Shown: one piece after another, positions 55,948-64,000 of the stretch
Numbering within the stretch: position 1 is the first letter of the stretch
Layout of the letters: every line of letters starts with the position of its first letter
Source of the DNA: Marinomonas profundi
Lineage (GTDB): Bacteria; Pseudomonadota; Gammaproteobacteria; Pseudomonadales; Marinomonadaceae
Direction: 5' to 3'
DNA length: 64,000 nt
Assembly: GCF_020694005.1 (NCBI RefSeq)
Contig: NZ_CP073013.1
Location: 434,001-498,000, forward strand
The notes under the pieces: model-generated
What the model was told of the DNA's origin: nothing
The model's database searches: none
Seen by the model: only the letters and a program-made list of their open reading frames with translations
Program-made: the position numbers and the translations under genes

Positions 55948-58900
55948 ATGGATAAACAAACTCCCAACTTCCAAGAAGAATTCAGCGCAAAAATACCCGC
56001 ACTGACATTGTTCACCAACTTGGGTTACACCTTCATTCCACCAAGTGAATGCGAAGCGCTACGCGGCAACACACTAGCGAGTGAAAAGAAAAGCACTCAT
56101 CAGGTTGTTTTACTCCCTGTAATGCGTGATTTTTTAGCCAAGCAAACATTCTCGTTTGCAGGTAAACAACATACATTATCAGAGGCCGCAATTGATAAGG
56201 TAATGCATGAGCTGAACCCTGCCATGAACCTTGGGCTAAAAGCGGCTAACGAGAAAATCTACAACGCTTTAATGTATGGCATCAGTGTGACCGAGTTTAT
56301 TGATGGCAAAAAAGCTTCACCCACCATTCAATTAATCGACTGGTCGAATATTAACAATAACCACTTTCACTTTACCGAAGAATTAGTTGTGCAAAATGCC
56401 GAAGGCACAGGCACTCGCAGACCAGACGTGGTGTGCTTTATAAACGGCCTACCGTTGGTAGTGATTGAGGCTAAACGCCCTGACTCGAAGCATGAAAGTA
56501 AATCGACCAGCTATGAAGCGGTGTCTCAGCAAATTCGTAATCAGAAGCAAGACGAAATCCCTCATCTATTTGCTTACAGCCAGTTACTGTTAGCAGTTAA
56601 TGGTCATGAAGGGCTTTACGCCACTTGCGGCACACCTGAAAAGTTTTGGGCCAAGTGGAAAGAAGAACTCATTCCAGAAGCGGAATTTGTGCGTTTAAAG
56701 AACCACAAATTAAGCGATGAACAAATCAACAATCTGTTTGACCATCGCCCTGCTTCCGATAAAACAGAATATAAGTCTCTGATCTCTGCAGGTGATTTAA
56801 CCGTTACCGACCAAGACCGATTAATTATCAGTTTGTTGCGCCCAGACAGACTGTTAGAAATGACGCGTTTATTTACCTTGTTTGATAAAAAAGCAGGCAA
56901 GATCGTAGCGCGTTACCAGCAAGTGTTTGGTATTAAAGCTTTAATAGAACGCATCACCACATTTGATGAGCAAGGTGCGCGTGAAGGCGGTGTTATTTGG
57001 CACACTACCGGCAGCGGTAAGTCATTCACCATGGTGTTTTTATCCAAAGCCCTTATTTGGCTAGAAGAACTCACTCAATGCCGCGTGATTATTGTTACCG
57101 ACCGAGTGGATTTAGAAGATCAGCTTAGCCGTACGTTTGCTTCAGGCGGTGTATTGACAGACCGCGACAAGAAAGACGCGATGCCAACCTCTGGTAAACG
57201 CCTAGCGGAGCAAATTGGTAAGGGTAACGAACGCGTTATCTTTTCCATTATTAACAAGTTTGGTTCTGCCATTAAGCAGCCTGAGTGCTTCAACGACAGC
57301 CCAAATATTTTGGTATTGGTTGATGAAGGCCACCGCAGCCAAAACGGTGAAAACAATATTCGTATGCAACAAACGCTGCCGAAAGCCGCGTTCATCGCCT
57401 TTACGGGTACGCCGCTGTTAAAAGACGATAAGACCGAGAATAAGTTCGGCAAGATCATTCACTCTTACACCATGCAGCAAGCGGTTGAAGATAAAACCGT
57501 GACGCCGTTATTGTACGAAGAGCGCATTCCTGACCTGAACGTAAACGACAAAGCCATTGATGCGTGGTTTGAGCGTATTACGTCAAAGCTTACAGAAGAG
57601 CAAAAGACCGATCTTAAAAAGAAGTTTTCACAAAAAGGCCAAATCTATCAAACCGAAGGGCGTATTGAATTAATTGCCCATGATATTTCTGATCACTTTC
57701 AAAATTTTAAGAACCAAGGTTTAAAAGGCCAGCTAGCGTGTGACTCTAAAGCCTCTGCCATTCGCTACAAACAAGCCTTAGATAAAATTGGCAAAGTGAC
57801 CTCTGTGGTAGCGATGTCTGCCCCCGATACTCGCGAAGGCCATGATGTAGTTGACCAAGAAAGCAAAGACATTGTGCAGAATTGGTGGAAAGGTAATGTT
57901 GCCAACACCTATGGCGGCGACGATAAGGCTTACACAAAGGCGATTATAGAAGACTTTGGCCGTGATGATGGCCCAGACATTATGATTGTGGTTGATAAGC
58001 TTCTTACGGGGTTTGATGAACCCAAGAACACGGTTCTCTACATCGACAAGCCGCTGCGCGAGCACAACCTGATTCAAGCGATTGCACGAGTAAACCGATT
58101 GCACAAACAAAAGCAGTTTGGGTATTTAATTGATTACCGTGGCATTTTAAAAGAACTCGATACCACCATTGAAAAATACCAAGACTTGGCTGAACGCACC
58201 CAAGGCGGCTTTGATATTGACGACCTTAAAGGTTTGTATAACCGCATGGATACGGAATACAAAAAGCTGCCAGGATTGCACAGTGATTTATGGGGAATTT
58301 TTGAAGGGGTTAAAAACAAACAAGATGGGCCTGCGCTAAGACAAGCGTTAGCGCCTAAAGTGAAAGACGTTGCGGGTGACTTGGTTGATACCAATCTTAA
58401 AAAGCGTGATGACTTTTATTCAGCTTTAACGGCATTTTCCAACTGCATGAAGGTTGCTTTACAGTCGGCCAACTACTTTGAAGATAAATCGTTTGATAAC
58501 AAACGTGATGTCTATAAACGTGACTTAAAAGCGTTCGTAGAACTGCGCCAGCAAGTGCGTGAAGATGCTAACGAAACCATTGATTACGATGACTACGCGG
58601 AAGACATTCGCAGTCTGCTTGATAAGCACATTGCAGGTGTTGAAGTTAAAGAAGCTGAAGGCGCTTACCTAGTTGGTAATCTTGGTAAACACGTAAAGCC
58701 TGAAACCCTAAGCGATGATGAAGCACGTAACCAGACCGATAAGATCACTGGCCGCGTGACTAAAATGATTGAACAAGACCTTGCCGATGACCCTTATGCG
58801 CAGGAGTATTTTTCTAAGCTGCTGAAAAAAGCGATTGAAGACGCTAAAGCCATGTTTGATGCCCCCGTTAAACAATACATTTTGTTTGCAGATTTTGAGC

Positions 58901-59250
58901 AAGAAGTGGAAAGCCGCAAGGTCGCCGACATTCCAAATGAATTTACCGATGAGTCGGGCAAGTTAAACAAACATGCCCAAGCGTATTTTGGTTTGTTTAA
59001 GCACTTACTGGGCTCGGACTATTTGGCCGAAAAATCATTGGATGATGCCAAACTTGTCGATTATGCCTTTAGCATAGATAAGGTAGTAAACGACGCCGTA
59101 GCGGAATACTCCATTAACCCGGCTGAAATTGAGAACGCAATCAGCGTAAAACTACTGCCTATGCTGTTCAGCGACTTAGGAGTTGTGGATGCGCAAAAGC
59201 TGATTGAAGGCGTACTCAAAATCACTCGCTTGGGTATTTCGAGATCGTAA
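55948..59250 (+). CDS. hsdR: Type I restriction endonuclease subunit R (orphan HsdR)
   Basis: 1,100 residues from the ATG giving MDKQTPNFQEEF; the frame is open 24 codons further upstream, but those lie in IS5. Nuclease domain: D160 in RRPDVVCF and E174/K176 in VVIEAKRP, the PD-(D/E)XK pattern. Helicase: Walker A TTGSGKS (K358), LVDEGHRSQ (motif II), FTGTPL (motif III), GFDEPKNTVLYIDKPL and QAIARVNRLH (motif VI). HsdR cleaves DNA after ATP-driven translocation but needs HsdM and HsdS, neither of which is in the window. An IS5 right end sits two bases upstream, so its promoter and partners may have been lost or moved. Confidence 0.93.
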   Translation: MDKQTPNFQEEFSAKIPALTLFTNLGYTFIPPSECEALRGNTLASEKKSTHQVVLLPVMRDFLAKQTFSFAGKQHTLSEAAIDKVMHELNPAMNLGLKAANEKIYNALMYGISVTEFIDGKKASPTIQLIDWSNINNNHFHFTEELVVQNAEGTGTRRPDVVCFINGLPLVVIEAKRPDSKHESKSTSYEAVSQQIRNQKQDEIPHLFAYSQLLLAVNGHEGLYATCGTPEKFWAKWKEELIPEAEFVRLKNHKLSDEQINNLFDHRPASDKTEYKSLISAGDLTVTDQDRLIISLLRPDRLLEMTRLFTLFDKKAGKIVARYQQVFGIKALIERITTFDEQGAREGGVIWHTTGSGKSFTMVFLSKALIWLEELTQCRVIIVTDRVDLEDQLSRTFASGGVLTDRDKKDAMPTSGKRLAEQIGKGNERVIFSIINKFGSAIKQPECFNDSPNILVLVDEGHRSQNGENNIRMQQTLPKAAFIAFTGTPLLKDDKTENKFGKIIHSYTMQQAVEDKTVTPLLYEERIPDLNVNDKAIDAWFERITSKLTEEQKTDLKKKFSQKGQIYQTEGRIELIAHDISDHFQNFKNQGLKGQLACDSKASAIRYKQALDKIGKVTSVVAMSAPDTREGHDVVDQESKDIVQNWWKGNVANTYGGDDKAYTKAIIEDFGRDDGPDIMIVVDKLLTGFDEPKNTVLYIDKPLREHNLIQAIARVNRLHKQKQFGYLIDYRGILKELDTTIEKYQDLAERTQGGFDIDDLKGLYNRMDTEYKKLPGLHSDLWGIFEGVKNKQDGPALRQALAPKVKDVAGDLVDTNLKKRDDFYSALTAFSNCMKVALQSANYFEDKSFDNKRDVYKRDLKAFVELRQQVREDANETIDYDDYAEDIRSLLDKHIAGVEVKEAEGAYLVGNLGKHVKPETLSDDEARNQTDKITGRVTKMIEQDLADDPYAQEYFSKLLKKAIEDAKAMFDAPVKQYILFADFEQEVESRKVADIPNEFTDESGKLNKHAQAYFGLFKHLLGSDYLAEKSLDDAKLVDYAFSIDKVVNDAVAEYSINPAEIENAISVKLLPMLFSDLGVVDAQKLIEGVLKITRLGISRS

Positions 59251-59277
59251 TGGTGAGAACTTAAAGGTGTTAGATTA

Positions 59278-60099
59278 ATGGTTACTCACTCTATTGCTGC
59301 CACAATTGTCGGAACAGAGAGCCGCCCGAAAGCACTTGAGCGTGGCGTATTCTCATACGGCGATGAGCTTATTCATTATGAAGTTATTCGTAAGGATCTC
59401 TCGAATAAAAAACTTGCATCTAATAAGCAAGGCAGCAAAGTGGTGATCAAAGTACACCCCGACCAGCGAGTGGTCGCAACCGTGTCGACAAGTGCATCAG
59501 ATGAAGCCATTAAAAAGGCGGTACTAAAACAAGCCCGATGGATTTGGCAAAACCTCACAGAGTTCGCTAAGCAAAAAGACCCTGTTCTACCTAGGCATTA
59601 TGTCAGCGGAGAAACACAGTTCTATCTTGGCAGACGCTATGTATTAAAAGTACAAATCGACCCAGAGCAACCTACTAGCGTTAAGCTAAGTCGTGGCAAG
59701 TTTAATGTTTCACTGCAACGTGACACGAAAGACAAAGCCTCCAAGGTGAAAGCCCTTCTTGATAAGTGGTATCAAGATAAAGCCAAATCCGTTTTTCACG
59801 ATCGCTTAAACGAGCTACTTCCCAAAGCCACATGGGTGAAAGGCGTACCATCGTTTCGGGTAATGAGCATGAAAAAGCAATGGGGAAGCTGTTCAACCAA
59901 AGGCAACCTAATGCTTAACCCTCACTTGGTTAAAGCCCATAAGGAATGCATTGATTACGTGATACTACACGAGCTTTGCCACATTGCTGAACACAACCAC
60001 AGCGAGCGTTTCTGGCGTTTATTAACTCAAGTAATGCAAAACTGGAAAGAAGTAAAAGCCAAATTAGATGACATGGCGGAGATGTATTTGAATGAGTGA
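59278..60099 (+). CDS. YgjP-like zinc metallopeptidase (M48/DUF45)
   Basis: 273 residues with the zinc motif HELCH at H231-E232-H235 and a downstream histidine in HNHSERFW; SMKKQWGSCSTKGNLMLNP is the other DUF45 (WLM/YgjP) signature. Such genes are very often found directly after hsdR in type I restriction loci, where their function is not established. It follows hsdR by 27 bp and is presumably co-transcribed. Confidence 0.9.
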   Translation: MVTHSIAATIVGTESRPKALERGVFSYGDELIHYEVIRKDLSNKKLASNKQGSKVVIKVHPDQRVVATVSTSASDEAIKKAVLKQARWIWQNLTEFAKQKDPVLPRHYVSGETQFYLGRRYVLKVQIDPEQPTSVKLSRGKFNVSLQRDTKDKASKVKALLDKWYQDKAKSVFHDRLNELLPKATWVKGVPSFRVMSMKKQWGSCSTKGNLMLNPHLVKAHKECIDYVILHELCHIAEHNHSERFWRLLTQVMQNWKEVKAKLDDMAEMYLNE

Positions 60100-60323
60100 T
60101 GGAAATGGCTAAACCGATATACACATGGAAGAAAAATCTGAAACCTCAGATCTTGCTGGATAAACTATCAAAAATAGTTAACGTAACAGAAGATGGTAAA
60201 GTGTCATTTGTAGGCTGGGATTACCATGAAATAATTGTGGCGTTAGAAAACATGGTAGAAACTAAAAACGCTTCACGAGATCTATATTTACCTACTCTCA
60301 TATCTAAAGCTGTTACTCTATAA
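60099..60323 (+). CDS. Small hypothetical protein after the YgjP gene
   Basis: 74 residues; its ATG shares a base with the preceding stop (TGATG), so it is translationally coupled. The sequence (YTWKKNLKPQILLDKLSKIV, VSFVGWDYHEIIVALENMV) has no recognised motif. Its place at the end of the hsdR operon makes it a candidate accessory factor of that locus. Confidence 0.6.
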   Translation: MEMAKPIYTWKKNLKPQILLDKLSKIVNVTEDGKVSFVGWDYHEIIVALENMVETKNASRDLYLPTLISKAVTL

Positions 60324-60473
60324 GCCCCCTAGTTAGATTGCGATTTCTTCAATCTATCTAACCGAGTCCACATAGGACAACTGCATTGACTGGAGCCTCG
60401 ATTTACATTAACGAGGACTCCTCATGCGAAAACTATCCCCAATCATTCTGGCGCTTGCGCTGTCTCCTTTGGT
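60324..60473. other. Junction region between the hsdR operon and a cobU fragment
   Basis: Holds GGAGCCTCG and CGAGGACTCC, a broken inverted repeat at about 60,391-60,422, then a 26-codon frame from the ATG at 60,424 whose product ([18 protein letters not shown], then PEPVSEGR) looks like a truncated signal peptide. Neither is a convincing gene. It is probably rearrangement debris. Confidence 0.35.
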
Positions 60474-60653
60474 TCAACCTGAACCTGTGTCTGAAGGTCG
60501 GTAGGCTTGATGCTGTTGAATGCGCTGCTGCATTTCATCATCACCTGCCCTTGCCGTAGCGATATAAGTCACTGGTAAACCCACTTCTTTAGCTAAGCTT
60601 TCTGCATAACGACTTTTGCCTGAACGCACACCACCTAAAACAAGCTGACGCAT
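60474..60653 (-). pseudogene. cobU: N-terminal fragment of adenosylcobinamide kinase
   Basis: From an ATG with AGGGG six bases upstream, the first 54 or so residues match CobU/Cob[19 protein letters not shown] (P-loop at the N-terminus), [16 protein letters not shown] and HQAYRP. After that the match stops and the frame ends five codons later, so about two thirds of the enzyme is missing. CobU phosphorylates adenosylcobinamide and attaches GMP in B12 assembly. No other cobalamin gene is nearby. Confidence 0.75.
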
Positions 60654-60775
60654 AGTCACCCCTAAATAGAAATCTCAATGCCAAAAATAAAACCCTTACC
60701 TATGCGATACTTTAATGAACAAAGGCTGCTAAAATATTTTTCTTAACGCCCTAACCAATAAACAAGGTTCTTTTA

Positions 60776-62497
60776 ATGGCTAGCTATCGCCTATTTTTAC
60801 TGTCATTTTTCTTGTGCATCTTTAGTTTAAGTGCACTAGCCTCACCAGTAATCAATATCAACAAAGACACAGTACAGCTAAAAAATTACGCTATCGAATA
60901 TTTTATCGACACCTCACAAATAATGAAGTTTGAGCAGCTGCGTAACCAAACCTTTCACCCAACCAACAACACCACTACCCTAGGCAATCAAGCCCCCGTT
61001 ACTTGGTACCGAATAAAACTAGATAACCAAGAAAAACAACAGCAAAAACTTTACTTGCATCTACCCAAAGCCTACCACCTACGCTCAGTTGCAATTGTTG
61101 AAGAGTCCAGCCGAGCCAATAACTTACCGCTGCTGGTTAACCAAACCTCAATTAACCTTAATACTGCCAGCAGCCATCCCTTAATGTACCAAGGTACAGT
61201 GGTTTACCCCTTTACACTGCCAGCACTAACCAACACAACGTTATACATTAAAAGCCACGCCTATTCTCACCAATGGTTTGCAGCAGAAATTTACGACGAA
61301 GAACACTCGCGTAAAGCATTGGTTGGTGGGCATTTAGATATCGCACTCTTAGTCGGTATGATGGTCGCGCTAGTCTTCTATAACAGCCTTCTTTACCTAG
61401 CCACCAGCAAAAAAGAAAATATTCTCTATTCCCTTTACCTGGTTTCAGGCCAGCTTTGGATAGCACTTTCTTACGGACTAATTAGCAAAGCCTTCAATAC
61501 CTATGGTGATTGGGTGTTTATGCTTAATCTAACCGTCTTCACCATGCCCATTTTTTTGGTGTTGTTTATGATGGCCATTTTTGAAACCTCGCAAACCTAC
61601 CCCAAAGAGCATAAAGGCTTGCAAGCTATTTTAGCCTTATTAGTTGTTGGCTTTATTTACGGATTATTTGATATTTCCAGCGCGTTAAAATACGCCAGCA
61701 ACCTAGCCTTAATCATGATGTTAGTTACCTTCTCCGTTAGTATTTCCTTATTCCGCAAAGGCAACCCGCTGGTAAAGTACTTTTTAATCGGGCATACCTT
61801 TTTTGTTATTTTTAATGCCTATGCCGTTCTCTACTACAAAGGGCTAGTAGAACCCAACTATGTAAACAGCCACGGCGTAGGTATTGGCATAGTTTTAGAA
61901 GCGCTAACCCTAGCCTTTATTATTTCTCACCGAATAAAAATACTCGAAAAAATTCGTTCTAAACAAGCCGAACTAACTCAACAAGCGGCTACTGACCCAC
62001 TCACCCAGCTTTATAACCGCCGTTATTTTTTAACTGAAAGTGTTATTTTGGTAGAAAAAGCACAGGTAAATGGTGAGCCTGTATCCGTTATGATGTTAGA
62101 TATAGATCACTTCAAAGCAGTTAACGACCAATATGGGCATAAAGCAGGTGATTTAGTGTTAATTGAAGTTGCCAGTGCTTTTCAAAAACTTAGCCGAGAG
62201 CAAGATTTAATCGCCCGTTTTGGTGGTGAAGAATTTGTTATTCTCCTGCCTAGTTCTAACAGCCAAGCAGCAAAAGAGTGTGCTGAACGCATTCGCCAAG
62301 GCATTGCAGAGCGCAGCATTAAACTAGATGAGTCAACCAAGATAAAAATAACCATCAGTCTAGGCGTTGCAGAAATGAGTATCGCCAGCCAAGAATCCAT
62401 TGAAAGCACACTTAACCGAGCCGATAAAGCCCTTTACCAAGCCAAAACCCAAGGCAGAAACCAAGTTTGTATAGCTGAGTTTAAAAAAGATTTGTAA
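60776..62497 (+). CDS. 7TMR-DISM diguanylate cyclase
   Basis: 573 residues. Signal peptide (to about ALAS), a periplasmic DISMED2 carbohydrate-binding-like domain (about 25-175, with VTWYRIKLDN), seven membrane helices (about 185-395), a short coiled coil and a GGDEF domain (about 405-570). The active site reads RFGGEEFVILLP and a product-inhibition RxxD (REQD) sits just upstream, so it should make c-di-GMP with feedback control. The environmental signal is unknown. Confidence 0.93.
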   Translation: MASYRLFLLSFFLCIFSLSALASPVININKDTVQLKNYAIEYFIDTSQIMKFEQLRNQTFHPTNNTTTLGNQAPVTWYRIKLDNQEKQQQKLYLHLPKAYHLRSVAIVEESSRANNLPLLVNQTSINLNTASSHPLMYQGTVVYPFTLPALTNTTLYIKSHAYSHQWFAAEIYDEEHSRKALVGGHLDIALLVGMMVALVFYNSLLYLATSKKENILYSLYLVSGQLWIALSYGLISKAFNTYGDWVFMLNLTVFTMPIFLVLFMMAIFETSQTYPKEHKGLQAILALLVVGFIYGLFDISSALKYASNLALIMMLVTFSVSISLFRKGNPLVKYFLIGHTFFVIFNAYAVLYYKGLVEPNYVNSHGVGIGIVLEALTLAFIISHRIKILEKIRSKQAELTQQAATDPLTQLYNRRYFLTESVILVEKAQVNGEPVSVMMLDIDHFKAVNDQYGHKAGDLVLIEVASAFQKLSREQDLIARFGGEEFVILLPSSNSQAAKECAERIRQGIAERSIKLDESTKIKITISLGVAEMSIASQESIESTLNRADKALYQAKTQGRNQVCIAEFKKDL

Positions 62498-62631
62498 CAT
62501 TTCACAAAAAGCACCCTTATTTATGTTGTTTCTTGTGACTTTTGAGAGTTTTGAGACTGGCACCCACAAAAAAAACACTTCAAACTACAGCTAATCGTTA
62601 TTTCTGTTAAGCAATGTAAGTTGAGGTGTGT

Positions 62632-64000
62632 ATGAACAACCTGTATAAAGTGGTTTGGAATAAATCTCGCCAAGTATGGCAAGCCGTTTCTGAGTGTGCA
62701 TCTAGTAATGGTAAAGCCACAAAATCCAGTAGCGGTACTCGTCAAGGTGCTAGCTTTTCACTTAAAAACATTTTATCCCAGTTTGCTGCGGGTAGCCTGT
62801 TAATCATTACCCTTCCTTCTATTGCTTTCGCAAATAACCTACCTACTGGTGGCCAAGTTCAAGCCGGTGCAGGGCAAATTAACAGCAATGGTCAAACCAT
62901 GACCATTAACCAAACCAGCCAAAACATGGTGGTGGATTGGCAAAGCTTTTCTATTGGTAAAGATGCCAGCGTTAATTTTGTACAACCCAACGCCCAAGCC
63001 GCTGCGCTAAACCGAGTGCTGGGCAATCAGGTCTCCAATATTCGTGGTGCACTAAAAGCCAACGGCCAAGTATTTTTAGTTAACCCCAACGGCATTCTAT
63101 TTAGCCAAACGGCACGTGTTGATGTCGGTTCTTTGGTGGCTTCTACCCTAAACATTAGCAATCAAAACTTTATGAATGGCAATTACCGTTTTGAAGGCAG
63201 TAGCGGCAATGCAGTGATTAACCAAGGCAATATTCAAACCTTAAACGGTGGCACGGTGGCGTTTATTGCTGCCAAAATCATTAATACTGGCAGCATTACT
63301 ACCCCACAGGGCAATACCCTAATGGGCGCAGGTAATAAGGTGGTTTTAGACCTAGGCGGCCCAGTTAAAATTGAAGTTGAAGCGTCAGAGCTAGAAACCT
63401 ACATCGAACAAGGTGGCGCAATAAAAGCCGATGGCGGTACAGTTTATTTAACCGCTAAAGCTGCTAATGCACTCACCAGCAGCGTGATTAACCACACCGG
63501 CATCACCCAAGCACAAACCCTAGCCAGCGGTGAAGACGGCACCATTATGCTAATGGGCGATATGCAAAGCGGCACAGTGCAAGTAGCCGGCACTTTAGAT
63601 GCCAGTGCACCTATTAGTGGTAAAGGCGGTTTTGTAGAAACCAGCGCGGCTAAGGTAAAAATTGATGATGTACAGGTCACCACCAAAGCCGAAAACGGCG
63701 AGACTGGGGAGTGGTTGATCGATCCTAACGACTACACCATTGCCGCCAGTGGTGGTGATATTACCGGTACGCAGCTGGGTACCAATCTGGCAACCAGCAA
63801 TGTCACCATTCAAAGTGTTGACGGCGGAACAACAGACGGTAATGGTGATATTTTTGTTAATGATGAAGTGACCTGGACAAGCGGTAACACCCTCACCCTG
63901 AATGCAATTCGTAATATTGAAATCAATAAAACGATTGATGCCAGTGGTGGATCTGGTGGCAAGCTGGTGCTTGAATACGGGCAGGGTGCTGTTGCTTCAG
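62632..64000 (+). CDS. Two-partner-secretion adhesin (filamentous haemagglutinin type), 5' part
   Basis: At least 456 codons are open to the window end. Residues 1-25 (MNNLYKVVWNKSRQVWQAVSE) are an ESPR extended signal peptide region; a signal helix follows, ending around IAFANNLP. The next 250 residues form the TPS/haemagglutinin N-terminal domain, with VVDWQSFSIGKDASVNFVQP and NRVLGNQVSNIRGALKANGQ and the NPNGILF secretion motif. TGEWLIDPNDYTI begins a further beta-helical repeat region. A TpsB pore gene would be expected beyond the window. Likely function is surface attachment. Confidence 0.9.
   Translation, partial: MNNLYKVVWNKSRQVWQAVSECASSNGKATKSSSGTRQGASFSLKNILSQFAAGSLLIITLPSIAFANNLPTGGQVQAGAGQINSNGQTMTINQTSQNMVVDWQSFSIGKDASVNFVQPNAQAAALNRVLGNQVSNIRGALKANGQVFLVNPNGILFSQTARVDVGSLVASTLNISNQNFMNGNYRFEGSSGNAVINQGNIQTLNGGTVAFIAAKIINTGSITTPQGNTLMGAGNKVVLDLGGPVKIEVEASELETYIEQGGAIKADGGTVYLTAKAANALTSSVINHTGITQAQTLASGEDGTIMLMGDMQSGTVQVAGTLDASAPISGKGGFVETSAAKVKIDDVQVTTKAENGETGEWLIDPNDYTIAASGGDITGTQLGTNLATSNVTIQSVDGGTTDGNGDIFVNDEVTWTSGNTLTLNAIRNIEINKTIDASGGSGGKLVLEYGQGAVAS

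Overview
The window reads as a gammaproteobacterial chromosome, most like marine Oceanospirillales of the Marinomonas type. That assignment is an inference from protein resemblance and gene order, such as ppc-adk-tsaB, relA-rlmD-cysM next to a BarA/GacS kinase, and lepA-lepB-rnc-era-recO-acpS. There is no rRNA, no complete tRNA and no CRISPR array.

Positions 1 to about 41,700 are mostly core chromosome. In order they hold: a membrane-linked cold-shock protein (cut by the window edge) and slyX; a leftward block adk-tsaB-uppP-rsmJ with ppc, and relA-mazG with rlmD and cysM; rightward barA, converging on and overlapping acpS; a leftward lepA-lepB-rnc-era-recO-acpS block with ribE upstream; divergent glgC and glgA (glycogen); a solute-binding protein and mrcB; a Rieske protein followed by modABC (molybdate uptake); an HD hydrolase and a DMT exporter flanking a small MITE-like element; DUF2057, GNAT and MgtC-like genes; and the glyoxylate shunt glcB-aceA divergent from a large HTH regulator.

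Positions 41,850 to 50,470 are a patchwork: an unknown membrane protein, a ParE/RHH toxin-antitoxin pair, a zinc-ribbon gene broken by a frameshift and by an intact ISAs1 element with a 10-bp target duplication, a PRPP-synthetase-like protein, a HupE/UreJ metal transporter with a terminator in its leader, and a CHASE-GGDEF-EAL protein.

A 3' fragment of a tRNA-Val(GAC) gene near 50,607-50,654, followed by the tRNA's terminator, marks what I interpret as the left border of a genomic island running past the right edge. The island carries a type IV AbiE toxin-antitoxin pair with repeated GTAGAC boxes in its promoter, an IS5-family element whose transposase gene is split by a 2.2-kb group II intron (precise removal restores a 323-residue frame), an orphan type I restriction subunit HsdR with a YgjP-like metallopeptidase, a cobU fragment, a 7TMR-DISM diguanylate cyclase, and the start of a large two-partner-secretion adhesin. 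The theme is defence, mobile DNA and surface attachment with c-di-GMP signalling. I found no clearly new multi-gene system; the best leads are the intron-in-IS5 nest, the island border and the orphan HsdR locus.
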